Position numbers and translations under genes: made by a program. From Collybia mongolica (taxonomy: Eukaryota > Basidiomycota > Agaricomycetes > Agaricales > Clitocybaceae), in assembly GCA_013420905.1 (NCBI GenBank), contig JAAXNY010000017.1, positions 372,001-436,000 of the forward strand: a DNA stretch of 64,000 nt, read 5' to 3'. The notes beneath the pieces are model-generated. The model was not told the DNA's origin and did not search any database. It saw only the letters and a list, made by a program, of their open reading frames with translations. Of this stretch, positions 22,630 to 35,441 are shown piece after piece; the stretch's first letter is position 1, and every line of letters starts with the position of its first letter.

Positions 22630-24083
22630 CGAACCCTACGATTGGTTCTGTGATGGGCAGCAAGGACAGAATACGGAGCTTCTTCATCCTCTTAAGTGCT
22701 ATGCAGTGAATGTCAAGATTAAAATGAGCCAACGAAGACCATACCTCTACCACTACCCTCAAATCTCCCATTTAGTGCATTTGTAGCAACTCGTTCATCT
22801 TCGTCTGGTGAATTTTCGTCAATAATCATGGGATCTATGATTTTTTTTAGCACTGGATTTTTACTTATTCGGGTATACTTCAAACCTGGGATGAGATCAC
22901 GATTATTATCAATATCAATAAAATTGTCTTCAAGCTCATTGCTGAAAGGATCGAGTGCCATCTCTGCGAGGTCTTCAGGGCTTAGTTTGGAGCCTATGTG
23001 TTCTTCATCTCCACTTTTGTTGTCCTCCACCCCACTGTCGCCACCACCTTCATCTTCATCATCTTCATCACTTTCACCCTCATCTTCGTATTCATCATCA
23101 CTGGCATCAGCTTCGTTGGCATCAGCTTTGTCAGTGTCTTCATCCTCAATTTCCAACAGCCTACGAGTACCACCCCCCATATCCATATCCTCTTGGTCAC
23201 TCTTGTTGTAGTCCAAGTCTTTATCATGGCTTTTGTTATTGTTGCAAGTACGCTCAGGTTCGGAATCGGGGGCAATATCTTGCAGAACCAGTTTCGGCTT
23301 GACAGGCTTGTGGGTCAGGGCACGATTGGTGATCCTCGCTTTCGCTGGTGGTAGGGGCGTCGATCCTTGATCTTTTTTTGTTTTCAACGCATGGGTTACT
23401 GTGACTCTTTGGTTAGTTTGTGATGGGCCAGCCCTGATAGTCGGTGGCTTTTCATGCTCTGATGAGTTTGTTTTATGAAAGCCGAAAACTGTACCATGTG
23501 CGGTGATTTTTTGCTGTGATGGTTTCGGTGCACCATGTCCTAAGGGAGGATCTTTCTTGTGTACTGGAGTTGGGACCTTCTGGAGAAAATTTGTCAAGAT
23601 TGATCAAGGCTTAAAGATTGTGCTTACTTGGACTGGGGCCGAGCGTTTTTTAACCTGTCTGGGATGTTCCTGTGGTGCCATGTCATTCATGGGAACTCCA
23701 TTGGGAATGACAACTGCTGTTTTCGACTGTCTTGTTCCATCAAGGTCAGGCCGAAGTTTTTTCTCAAGCTGTGCGAGCTGGTAACCGACCCCGCCTTGGC
23801 CTTGGTTTGAACGTTGGGGCCACTTCTTAATGGCTGGAAAAAAATCATTTATATCTGAAAAACATGAGAGCTAAACTAATCATACTTTCTATATCTTTTT
23901 GAGTCAGAATCCTTGAACCTGAATATATAACATGAGGTGAGGGCCGTGGTTATAATGAAAATCAAATGTCCTAGATGGAGACATACCTGCATTTGGCACA
24001 TCACCATCATGAGCCCTTAATGACTTTGCTGGCCTTGGAGGGTTGCCTTCATCATTTGTTAATGCGCGCTTCTTTGGTGGCAT
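22630..24083 (-). pseudogene. DUF6532-family gene, 5' half (split by a retrotransposon)
   Basis: Begins at ATG 24083 (MPPKKRALTNDEGNPP, basic and nuclear-signal-like) and continues through short exons containing LTQKDIE, KKWPQRSNQ and RQVKKRSAPVQ. The long exon 23597-22780 encodes a low-complexity region with a strongly acidic stretch (EDEDTDKADANEADASDDEY). A 54-nt intron (donor GTATGG near 22767) is followed by EDEEAPYSVLAAHH up to the duplication at 22634. The reading frame here runs straight into the 3' half at 16618 if the retrotransposon and one duplication copy are removed. Basic start and acidic linker before a C-terminal DUF6532 domain are normal for this family, suggesting a nuclear protein. 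Function unknown. Confidence 0.8.
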
Positions 24084-25722
24084 TGCGGTCAGGAATATCA
24101 GAAAAGTCTAGGAAAGGTTACGGTAAGCAAATGAAGGGGGGAAAATGCTTAAAACAGGTTTGGTTTGACGTGGCTAGGTGATTTTATTTGAGTCATCACG
24201 TGAGAACCAGGGAAGTAAAATAGTATCCAGCCACCCTGGAGAATCGGGTTCCTAGAATGAAGGAAGAGAAAAATGGTACAATTTTTCTAGTACATCGTTC
24301 GAGGGATAAGATTTCTACAAAATTAAGCCTAATATCCAACGTACCCATATAATCTCTGAATTGCCTCACCATCCACCTCATTCTGGTTTCAGTGCAGCAC
24401 AGGTTTACAGGTCGCGTGGGGCAGGGTTCCTGGTGGGGGCTCAAGTGGGCAGGGGTCATGTCTGGGTCCTGGGCCGTGAAGATAGTGCCACTGACTCCAC
24501 CTGTGCACTGGATAACCTGCTCGAGGTGAGATCTTCTCAGAACCTTTGCTTGTTGGCGATGACACAATCTAAGTTGCGATGACAGAGACAAGTGAATCTA
24601 GGTCAGAGGTTAGATGACTGTGATCGTTTATAGAAAGGATATGAGCATACATTGCATGTAGAAGAGCTGATTCGATACAGAAATGGCTATCGCAGAGAAA
24701 ATACCCAAGTACAACCTGTGCGTATGTATTAGTAGCTGCTATCAAACAAAAGAATGGAACTTACATTCGAAAGTATTTGCAGGCATTGATAGATCATTCA
24801 TACTTGAGACGGTGGCATGAACCTCGTAATACAGGGACTCACTAGGATGGGATTATAATAATGTGGAGGGTGAGCAAAGAATAAATGTGCTTACTCATCA
24901 AAGTCGAGCTCCAGGGACTCAGCATGCGATGTGAATAGCAATTTGGTTCATATTTAGTTTGGCATCGATTTCAGATTGTTCGGATGGCAACACTCCAGGC
25001 CACCTACACCCGATACACAGGTGGGGTACTTGAAGTCAGTCTATGTAGTAGACCAGTAGGTGGTAGGCATGTTGGCGGTGAGGTGGAGGGCAATCCGAGT
25101 GTGGGAGGTGAAGAGGAAAGTGGTAATGACAATGAAGTAATTGCCAACCGGATTGAATGAGTGGTGAACAATATTATAAGGGTAGTTTGGCTGAGATCTC
25201 AACCGACTTACCTGCAAGTAAGGCCTCGTTCGCCCAAAGGAATGACAATAAGATGACTTGCTTTCGGACTCACTCAGACAACTCTTTTCTTGTGTGCAGG
25301 AAGAAAGTACGGGTGAGGAACATCATGTCCAGATTGAACAGGTGAGTTGGGTGAGGAAAAGGTGGGGACAGGATGTGAATGTCTTGGTTAACTGGTTGGT
25401 TAGTTTCGGTGAAAGGCATTGTGGACACATACATAGTCAATCAATAGCTGCCAATCACTAATCAGGTGCATGTGTTGCGTTACCAAGAGCCGAAATCTCT
25501 TCATCAACCCAAAGTAACGTCCAATTTATGGACATTGGAAAGTATCATTCAGAGAGTAATGCCTTCACAACCCCTAGTCATCCTTCGACACTATATCGAA
25601 CTCGATAGACGCCCCACTGTCACCTACCGAATCATTTGCTGGCACTCACACATACAACCCCCTTCAAATACAGGAGGGACTCACAGTTCCTATACCCTCT
25701 ATTGTATCGCATTGCAGACAAC
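24084..25722. other. Spacer, no supported gene
   Basis: 1.6 kb between divergent units. Small open frames on both strands (for example a plus-strand frame around 24984-25160, rich in Gly and Glu) have no family I recognise; they may be further debris of mobile genes. Probable promoter of the DUF6532 gene near 24100-24250. Confidence 0.3.
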
Positions 25723-28105
25723 ATGAATAATGTTCAGGACATTGATGAACATGACTCCGACTCAGGCAGCAGTCTACTGTCCCCCGGCCATCCTTTGACA
25801 CAACCTCGAACCTCACTAGATGCCCCACCATCACCTACTCCTACGAGCCAAAACGTCAAGGCTGAGCTGGCCCAAGATTGTGACATAGCCCGCAGAGGAG
25901 AAGGCAGAGAAGAAGAAGGATAAGAGAAAGGGCGCTGGTGAGGGGGCTTCTCCTAACAATAACACATTTCCCGAGAAGCAGGATTCACCTCAAATGCCCG
26001 TCCCATCAATCATTTTATCTACACCCGATGCACCAATCCTACCTTCCGACGGCCCCGCATATGCTGCCACCTTAGACGTTTGCAGAAAAATATACGGCTC
26101 GAACATTCTTCCTACCTGCACGTCGAAATCCCTCCTACAGCTCATGTGGATGGCGCTAAAGGACAAAGTCCTCGTCCTCCTCTCTATTGCCGCCATGATC
26201 TCGCTCGCTCTCGGCCTGTTCCAAGATTTCGGGACACCGCGCCCCCCGGGCGAGGCCCTTGTTGATTGGGTTGAAGGTGCTGCAATCATGGTAGCGGTGG
26301 CGATCGTCGTGATAGTTGGGTCCCTCAATGATTGGCAAAAGGAGAGGCAGTTCAAATCTCTTAATGACAAGAAAGAGGAGCAGGGTGTCAAGGTCATCAG
26401 AGACGGACAGGAGAGGGTTATCGATGTCAAGGTAGGCCCCTAAATAACTTACGGCGTGGCACAGCAACTAACGGGTATAACTCATGTTTATTTAGGAAGC
26501 CCCAATATATGAGGCTCCTACCGAGGAAGCTTACAATCCTGATGAACCGAAAGAAGACGATTCAGAGGCTCGATCAGTTTTTGTTTCCCAGCTCGCTGCG
26601 CGGTTGACAGCTCGAGACCTAGGCTACTTTTTCGAAGATAAACTCGGCGAAGGCACTCCAGGCACTAATGAACCTCTGAGGTAAGTTTTAATGTTGTGCT
26701 CGCTACTGTGGTTACTGACCCATGCACTTGTTTTGATTTTAATTCAGAACACCGAGTGAAAAAGGAATAACTTTCGTCAATACATTGATTATAGCTGTCA
26801 CTCTAATTGTCGTTGCCGTCCCGGAAGGTTGGCTCACATCTACCCTCGACCCCTCTTACATACTGACTATTTTGCGTGCTCCCAGGTCTTCCTCTGGTGG
26901 TGACTCTCGCCCTGGCCTTCGCGACGAAACGCATGACATACGAAAAGCTCCTCGTCCGCGTCCTCGGTTCTTGCGAAACTATGGCCAACGCTTTGGTGAT
27001 TTGTATGGATAAAACAGGAACTCCCACACAGAACGTTGTGACTGTCGTTGCTGGTTCCGTCGGCATTCACGCAAAATTGGTGCAACACCTCGAGGACAAT
27101 GCCGAGCGCACAAACGCGGACAAAAACCCCTCACCTGTTCTCGCACGGGAGCGTAAGCATCACGAGGATTTTTCTATTGACCAGGGCCAGCTCAACGCCG
27201 TTCTCTCTCCTGCTCTCCGTGAGCTGTTCAACGAGGCAATCGCCGTCAATTCTACGGCGTTCGAGGATGTCGACCCCGAAACGCAACAGGTTGTCTTCGT
27301 CGGAAGCAAGACCGAGACCACGCTGCTCAAGTTCGCACAAGAACTCGGCTGGAGCAATTTCAAGGAGACGAGGGACGCGGCGGCGATGGTGTAGATGGTG
27401 CCGTTCTCAAGCGAACGTAAGGCTTTGGGTGTCATTGTAAAGAAAAAGGATGGGAAATGTTAACGTCTTTACTTGAAAGGTGCTAGTGAGATCTTGTCAA
27501 AGAAGTGCAGGACCCATGTTGTGGCGAGCGCACCGAAGGGCGAGAAGCCCTATTTTTCGGACGACGACACAGGACATCGATGAACTGGCCGAGGACAACA
27601 TCACCCGAACTTTCATTTTCTACGCCAACCAGACTCTCCGGACAATTGCCCTGTGCTATCGGGATCTCGAATCATGGCCGCCTCGTGGCGTCGAGCTTGA
27701 TGAGAATGAAGAAGTCAGTTTTTCATGTTTAACAAAGGATGACGTTGTTAATTATTCTATCAACAGGTCCCCTATGATTCTCTTGCTCAAGACCTCACGC
27801 TGATCGGAATCACCAGGATTGAAGACCCACTTCACGGAGGTGTACGTGAGGTGGTTGCAAAATGCCACAAAGCCGGTGTCACTGTCAAGATGTGTACCGG
27901 AGACAACGTGCTTACCGTGCGGTCGATTGCCATGCAGTGCAGCATCTTTACACCTGGCGGCATTATCATGGAAGGCCCTGTGTTCAGGAAGCTTACCCAG
28001 TCTGAGATGGTGGAAATTGTGCCCCGGCTCCAGGTGCTCGCTCACTCACCACCGGAAGACAATAAGGTACTCGTCACTCCACACTTCTGTCCAATTGTGC
28101 ACTAA
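25723..28105 (+). pseudogene. Vacuolar-type Ca2+ P-type ATPase copy, chimeric and broken
   Basis: Sections match a PMC1/PMCA-type calcium pump: SKSLLQLMWMALKDKVLVLL with the first two membrane segments (about 26120-26330), EGLPLVVTLALAFATKRMT, VLGSCETMANA followed by the phosphorylation site (DKTGT, with Pro in place of the usual Leu in DKTGTLT), and the nucleotide-binding region to HSPPEDNK. The copy cannot be a working pump. The actuator domain with TGES is absent and replaced by an exon (26496-26680) that reads like the first RRM of an RBM39-type splicing factor (SVFVSQLAARLTARDLGYFF). A TAG stop sits at 27392-27394 where the family has a sense codon before PFSSERKA. Everything after the SPEDK region, including the GDGTND hinge and the last membrane helices, is missing. 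Transport of Ca2+ into the vacuole is the family role. Confidence 0.8.
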
Positions 28106-28640
28106 TGAGCCCCAGAGGTAAGCTTTAGTGTTGTGCTCGCCGGTGTGGCTTTGCTGGCCCACGTTTGTTAAGGAATTGTCAATTCTGAAGATTTCTGCCC
28201 CTCAGAACTTGAAGCTCGGTATTCACAAAGAGGTGCAGAACCGTAGCAAAATGGCGACAGAAAGGTTTGAATTCCAGGATGAGATCAGTATGCCCTTGTT
28301 CATACTCAACCATCTGAGATCAGGCTGACGTTTATTGCAGACATCTAATCTAACAAGGAGATTTTCCTTCGTAAACTGATCTCCAACAGCTCTGTTGCCC
28401 TGAGCCAGAAGATCACGGTTGCGTCCAGGGAGGGCATCATCATGGTGCAGTTCAAGGATGTTATCAATACCATGGTGGATAAGCTCGGTCAATTTGAAAG
28501 GCAGTTACTCATATTTCCCAAAGCTGGAACATAGCCTTTATCATGGACGACTGTTCCATGTTACTCTGCTATCTTTGAAGGCTGCGACTGTAGGAACCCA
28601 ATTTTATTTTCACAACTAAATAATAGGTCAAACAACTATC
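28106..28640 (+). other. Debris downstream of the ATPase copy
   Basis: Starts with a fragment (28101-28170) closely resembling the exon end and intron at about 26664-26735 of the ATPase copy. It continues with short open stretches (for example LTREIFLRKLISNSSVAL, near 28360) that I cannot assign. Likely rearranged gene pieces. Confidence 0.35.
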
Positions 28641-29105
28641 TTATTCAATCGAGGATGATGCCAATGGAACCCCTTTGTGTCTTGATAACGTATTGAGCTA
28701 AAGTAGATTTATTGAGATAAATTATGAAAGGTAATGATAAAAACTCACGCCCATCATGGTGAATCGAATGAGGCTGATGCATGCCACACGGTTCTCGAAT
28801 ATCCCCAAAACCACATTTTCTGATAGTCCACCTGGCCCTTCCTACACGTCGATCAGCCAATGCAAGCTGCTGCTGTGCATGGTGATAATCTTGGAGAGCT
28901 TCACGTAAATCCACAATAGCAGCTTTGACAGCATCCATCCAGAGAAGGTGTTCATCGTTAACCAACTTGAGTGTGTGTTTTGCTTCATGGGCAGTGCTTA
29001 TAACATCAGAAAATTCGAACTGTGAAGGTAACATGAAAATACATGTATGAGATGTGGCGAAATGTCACTCACTGAATCAATCAACTCTGTGCTGTCACTA
29101 TACAT
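28641..29105 (-). CDS. Small hypothetical protein divergent from the Plavaka transposase
   Basis: Three exons (29105-29073, 29019-28749, 28672-28641) join in phase to 111 residues with no stop. The protein starts MYSDSTELIDS, has a helical middle rich in Ala, Gln and Leu (AIVDLREALQDYHHAQQQLA, coiled-coil-like) and ends VPLASSSIE. I do not recognise a family. It is transcribed head-to-head with the Plavaka-type transposase, only 168 bp away, so the two may share a promoter and the gene may belong to the element. It is intact although the neighbouring transposase carries a nonsense codon. Splice phases all fit, which makes chance unlikely, but no homology supports it. Confidence 0.55.
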
Positions 29106-29132
29106 CTTCTAGAGGGGAAACACGGCTGAATT

Positions 29133-29147
29133 GGGGGGGGGGGGGGG
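29133..29147 (+). repeat. Run of 15 G in the divergent promoter
   Basis: Homopolymer followed by (GT)n, lying between the two divergent genes. Prone to sequencing and replication slippage. Confidence 0.9.
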
Positions 29148-29273
29148 TGTGTGTGGTCTTTAGGACTTGGTTAGAGATGCCGTGGTGTTGGTAGATATCA
29201 TACAGTTTGTGCTAGTAAACGAATTAGTGTGCGCACAAAAACCAAGTCCATTTTCCCACAGTATACACCACCC

Positions 29274-32200
29274 ATGCCTCGATGTCCGCAATGCTGCCGC
29301 CGTTTCAAGGACAAACGTGCTGTTCTGGCACACACAAACCAACCAAGGGGGTCCTGCTTTGGCTATAAAGAACAAATCAGATCTCTCTCTGATGATCTTG
29401 AGCATTACCGCCACTGCAAACGGGCCAGAACTTCTGCAACACCAAACTCTGAGACCTTGCATCTGCACGACAATGACATCGCATTCAGTACTACTTCCAA
29501 GGATATAGGAGGATCTGGTGGTATGGACATCAACCCTGGTGGTATGGATGTGGATGACTCAGATGAGCCCAAATTTTTCGTCGAAACCTTTCAAGGTGCT
29601 GGGGAGATTTTTGGTACTGGTCAAACCTTTTTGGACCAGTTTGACAAGGACAATTTTGCACAGGAGCGGGCTCATAACATATATTATCCATTTGCCTCTC
29701 GAGATGAGTGGGAGCTCGCATCATACCTTCTCCAGTCAAACCTGAGCATGGCTGCAATTGATAAATTTCTTTCCCTCCATCTCGTAAGTCTTTCAGCTTC
29801 CTTTGCTTGTAGGAGTAACCCTGCATATACCTTTTCAGATTAGAAATTCTGGCCTTTCATTCAGAACAGCAAAAGAGCTTTGTGGACGTGCTGAAATGCT
29901 TCCCAGCGCACCGGAGTGGAAATGCAAACACTGGACAACAAATATTCCAACGAAAAAACCAATCAAGCTATTCTACTGTGATCCGTTGGAGTGCATCCAA
30001 TCACTCCTTCACAACCCCGTGCTCAACGACCACATTTCATTCACCCCAATGCGAATATTTGACTCAGCAACAAAGGCAATACGTACCTATACGGAGTGGA
30101 TGACGGGTGATGCTGCATGGTCAATGCAGGTACGTACACTACATGTCACTTCCCGTACAATTGTGAATGTAATTTTAGGCAAAAATTTCTCCAGGTGGTA
30201 CGCTTCTCGGCACAGTTCTTTCATCAGACAAAACCAACCTAACAGCAATGACTGGTGGCCGAATGGCTCACCCCCTTCTGTTGAGCCTTGCGAATATTGA
30301 TATGAAGTTTCGCATGAAATCATCTAATTGTGGCTTTGTTCTTCTTGCCCTCCTTCCTGTCCCAAAATTTCTTCACAGAAAAAGCAAAATCTGTGGTATG
30401 CTCGAAGCCCGTCTAATTCACGAATGCCTTGACTTTGTTCTTCAGCCATTGAAAATTGCTGCTCGCATTGGAACAATGATGTCTGATCCACTTGGGAATC
30501 AACGATATGTCTACACAGGCCTCGCTGCTTACATTGTAGACACTCCAGAATCTGCATCCCTGTCTGGAGTGGCTGGGATGACATCGTCCATCACAATGGC
30601 AACATACAAACATTTTGGTGACTCTTTTTGACATGAACCACGCATGGCTTCAACAACCATTGCTCAATTGCATGCACTAGAGGAAGTAGCAGATCCCTGG
30701 GATCTCGAAACATATGCTTCGACTGCTTTAGAATGCTTTCGCCTTGGTGGTGTCCATCGACCATTTTGGCGAGACTGGCCAATGGCAGAACCATCAGAAT
30801 TCCTCACACCTGAGCCACTTCATCACTGGCATAGAATGTTCTGGGACCATGATATGAAGTGGTGCATTCATGCTGTTGGAAGCCGCGAGATTGACTTTCG
30901 ACTTTCAGTATTACACCCTCACACAGCATACTGTCATTTTCAAGAGGGTGTCTCGGCCCTCAAGCAAGTTACAGGACGTGAACATCGAGATCTCCAGTGT
31001 TATACTGTTGGTGTAATTGCAGGCGCTGTCCCAAAACGTTTTTTCATTGCAATTCGAGCATTAATGGATTTTCGCTACTTGGCACAGGCACCTGAAATCT
31101 CAGACAAGGGATTAATTAAGATCAAAGAGGCACTGAAGGAGTTTCACAAACATAAGGATGCCATCGTTGCAAGTGGGGCCCGAAATGGCAAGAAAAAGGC
31201 AATCAAAGATTGGAACATTCCCAAACTTGAATTCCTACAGAGCGTTGTACCAAATATCCGTGACAATGGTGTCGCTATGCAATGGTCTGCAGATATAACA
31301 GAACGTGCTCATATTACGGAGATCAAAATTCCTGCAGACTCAACGAACAACCAGAACTATGAATTGCAAATCTGTCGTTATCTCAATCGTGCTGAAAAAT
31401 GCCATCTGTTCAATCTTGCAACTGTTCTCCGTGACGCCAGCATTGATTTTCATTCCTCAGACCACATGCCAAGTGATAGCAATAATGATGGTGGGGATCC
31501 CAAAGAATGTGTTTTACCCCTCAACTCCACCATGTCTCTTCTTGCAAACATTGATCATGTCAATCCACTGGTGGGAACAACTAGAACCAATACTGACTAT
31601 TTTCAATTGGCAAGAGAACTTGAACATGGGTTACATCCCACTGCTCCGCGCCCTTTTCGCACCTTTGTGTCTGGCAAGACAGCTATTCACCTTGTGCGTG
31701 ATCCCAGCTTTAGACGAATGACCATTGAACAGGTGGTGAACCAGTTCAATCTTCTGGATCTCCCTGGTGCAATTGCTGACTATATGTCCTTCGGGAGCAC
31801 TACTAGTGATCCAGTCAGTGGTCGGCAGGTAGCTAATCAGGACTCTCCCCAACTTGGTACTGTCAAAGCACTTGAAGTCTGGACTAAAGTACGAATTCAG
31901 AACTATGCATACCATGCACTGCATGATGTACTACTTGCCCAGACTGTGAATGCTTTTCCCCCTTCAAAGGATTGGCCTGTCGGTCGCGGTGATGCAGTGA
32001 TCATTAATACAGATTCAACAAAGGTATGGCCACATAGTGGTTTTGAAGGTGAGGCTCCATTTCTATTGTTGGTGTTATCATTTCATTCATATTCTTGATG
32101 TAGGTCACCATGTTGCACAAATTCGGCTCATTTTTCGCATCATCAGCACTGAAACTATGATGACTTTACCAGGAGCTGATCAGTTCCTCACATATATGCA

Positions 32201-32492
32201 GCAATTTGATATCATTCCCCAAATCAACCAAAGGGTGTCAGGATCAAGCAGGAAAGGCCCATATCCTGATCCAGCCTCAAATATGTATTGCTTGAAGCGG
32301 GCACGGAGAAGTGACAACACCATCAAAGGAGATGTGGTAGCATTGGCACGAGTCCGAACACTTGCAGATTTAATCCCTCACTTTGGCACAAAGGCTGATC
32401 CAAGATTGTCAAAGGAAACTGCATTGGAATACAGTACTGAATTCTTCCTGAATAAATACCTAGATAAGGAGCTATTTTATGCATTTAATTAG
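29274..32492 (+). pseudogene. Plavaka-type transposase gene with one nonsense codon
   Basis: Four exons (29274-29783, 29839-30129, 30179-32048, 32104-32492) join in phase to 1019 codons. The N-terminus is a zinc-finger-like MPRCPQCCRRFKDKRAVLAH. Next come YPFASRDEWELASYLL, DPLECIQSLLHNPVL and GGTLLGTVLSSDKTNLTAM, then HEPRMASTTIAQLHALEEVA and a long C-terminal part to AQIRLIFRIIS. These blocks are typical of the Plavaka group of the CMC (CACTA-related) superfamily, abundant in agaricomycetes. Codon 418 (30629-30631) is TGA in front of HEPR; I recall Arg at this place in relatives, so CGA to TGA is likely. Otherwise the frame is open from end to end. I could not find its terminal repeats. Confidence 0.85.
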
Positions 32493-35441
32493 TTCCCATT
32501 ACAATTTTTATTATCAAGCTCTTTGTTCAACAATGTGGACTTAGCGACTGATCTGACATGATCTGTATAGAAACAAGGGCTCCTTTATGATGATGTACAG
32601 ACCCGAAACATCCACACAAAGCTGTACAGAAAAGGCCCAGTCTGTACAGGCTGAATGCATTCATCCAGCTCTGCACAGCACTGTGAAGTCATGGTCCAGT
32701 TCTGCGTAGCACTGTGAAGACACAGATGAAATTGAGAGACACTGAGGTTCCTGTCGGCTATTTGTGGGAAAAATCAGGGTTTGCTGATGTCTGCATAGTG
32801 GCGGTGGCGGTGGGTATATTGGACTGCTTAATTGTGGATTGACGAAAGCTTTCACCGTCGCCTACAACGACGAAACCAAGACTTGTAAGCCACATAGGTA
32901 TATGCAGTTGTCAGAAGTTGGGCTGCAACCAAACTCTACTACAGATGTGGACAATCAAAAACGACAAATTGTGTAGCGCGTGATTGCGAACTTTTTGAGG
33001 CCAAACCGACTTCAGATTTGAACTCAGGGGGATCGAAATACGTCCAGAAAATGCCTTCCGAAGTTTTTACCATGAGGTTTTTGCATGACCAAACCTTTGG
33101 CACTAAATTTTGGTTTATTGTGTACCTATTTTGGCACCTGAGCTGACAGGATATCACCAGGTACTGCCATCAACCCCTTCCTGACCCCCCAGTTCCTCAA
33201 TTTTGACTGAAAGCTTGACAAACACCTCACCAAACCTATCCATCACCACAGTCAGATCCCATCCCCATCAGACTCATTATCTGAGGGTTGAGCAATACTA
33301 TCAGTGGCCCATCATTGCCTATGGGCAGTGTAATGCTTATTTTCATTTTGGCCACTTCCACAGCTCCGTTTGCCTCAAAAAAAAAACAATAGCTTGATGT
33401 TTGCTATCTAAATAAGATCCCCAACTCAGAACAACAAATAAATGTCCTGAGTTTTATGGGGAGGCTTGAGAAGGTGACTTTGATCAAGTGTATTGTCTTT
33501 TGATAGTCAAGGCCACAACTATGGGAAAGGGCACAGGAAATCGGTTTGGGAACAAAACCCTCTATATATCAATAGCTTCTATTCCACACATTTTATAAGG
33601 GTACAGAGTGTTAGATGCCATGGCAGGCTCCAGATTCATTGTTCACAGAGGTGAGAGTGACAGGGATCTTTGTTACTTTTTCAGATGCCCCTGGCTTCCC
33701 AGCTCAGCAGTTGAGACAACACCCCTCAGAATATGAAATTTTCCTGATTTTTGATGTGACAAACAGTGACGAAAATAAGCAATACATGTCTCATTTGCTG
33801 AAATCAAGCCCATTGTCTTGGTCAACACCTGCCACATTTTCTCCCCCCCAAAAAAATAATTGAGGCAGGGCAATCTGTCTGTAAGAACCAGTTCTATATA
33901 CTAGTAACTTTCATGAATCCTCTTTTTTCTATTTTGTAGTGTTATGGGGGAGGGAGTCAAAAATCAGCATTAGTGGGCCACCCATAGTAGAGAGAGGACT
34001 ATGTGGAATTAGTTATGTATAATTCCTATGGTGCGGGCTGACTAGCCACCGCTACTTTTGTACAGGGCCTTGGCAGTGAAAGGGGGCTCCTGGGCTATAA
34101 GTGTGCTGATGCTATGAAATGTAATCTCTTACACACACACACACACCAAATCTAACAATCAACACACAAACAGTAGGAATCGCCTGTTTTGAGTTCGGGT
34201 TCAAGTGCTTGGAAGCACTAAGCTTTGAATAGTACTAGTCAAGGCCCTTTCCAATGATCTCTTGATGGGTTTGATTCAGACAAAGCTTTAACACAAGTTT
34301 AAAGCTTGCTAGGTATATTTATAATATCTCTCAATCCAATAGACTGAGTACCAAGTGTACATTCAATTATTAATGATCCCAAGCGCATCTATAAGTCCAA
34401 GTGACTTATTAAACAAACAGTGCCAAGTGCACTAAAGGCCAAGTGCCTAGTAATTCCAACAGACAATGCGGTACTAAGTTCCAAGTGAACTAAGACTCTT
34501 CAATTCTGTGATCTCTTCAAACAATTCCAATCAAGACAACTTTGAAGCAATCTGAGCCTTAACTTGGGCATGCAATAGTGTTTTAACAAATGTGATTTGT
34601 ATACTCTATAGTAGCGCGAAGTGGGGGCAAGATTCCTTACCTTTGCACTACTCATCTACAGTCTATTTATAGTGTACAAACTAAATATCATACGGAATTG
34701 TAAATTTTATATGGAACTGCACTCCCCCATGCCAAGGATCTGTATTTAATGCTGACACATCCTCTACGACTTGGTGTGCATGCCATGCATGCCAATTATG
34801 TTGTTACTTGTTAGTTATCAAATATTGAAAGAGCTGGCTAAACTCTTATTAAGTCCTGACTGTGCGCTTGGTTATTTAAAACAGCACAGCACTGTCATTT
34901 ATTTCTCCTGATCATCCTGGTTGTTATTCATGGTGTCCTGTCTCTTCTGCTAGTTAGCACCAAGTGCCCTGACTAGGATCAGGTTGTGCAAGTCCTGAAT
35001 TTACAATTACTTCTCCTATTAATGATGATCCCCAGACTAATGATATCATACTACAATGGTTACTTATGAATTAAGATACCAAGGTTGTAACCGGGCATGG
35101 TGAATAGGACTAATAATAGGCCATACTCATAGTCCTCTGTACTGATAGTGTATTATCCATTAGACTAGTTCACTCTGATTAGCCATCTTGGAGCTCAACT
35201 CTAATCCTTCATTACTGTTTACTTGGTTATTAGAAATGATACTAATAGCCTTACTTGTTGACTTTATAAGTGCAAACAATTTCGGGCCCTATCAGCAGTG
35301 GCCAAATTGGGGGGGGGAATTTTTTTTTTTTGACAGATGTCAGCCATGTAAATTAATCCCGTAATGAATGTACCTGAATGGCAAAAAATGGTCTGCAAAA
35401 TGAGGATTTGATAATGAAATGCAATAATTTCAGTCTTCAGC
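32493..35441. other. AT-rich transposon-derived spacer
   Basis: About 2.9 kb without a supported gene. It contains two near-identical direct repeats with GCACTGTGAAG at 32670-32720, an (AC)8 tract near 34131-34148, a cluster of CCAAGTG motifs at about 34350-34490, and a G9/T12 tract near 35308-35331. It may include the right end of the Plavaka element and other decayed elements, but no ends or duplications could be paired. Confidence 0.45.

Noticed and set aside
22828..23354. Plus-strand Ser/His-rich frames
   Set aside because: Antisense shadows of the acidic DUF6532 linker exon.
32660..32730. Right terminal repeat of the Plavaka element (GCACTGTGAAG)
   Set aside because: Both copies are in direct, not inverted, orientation and no matching left end was found.
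34170..35300. Possible solo LTR of a Copia element
   Set aside because: No matching TG...CA ends or flanking duplication could be paired.
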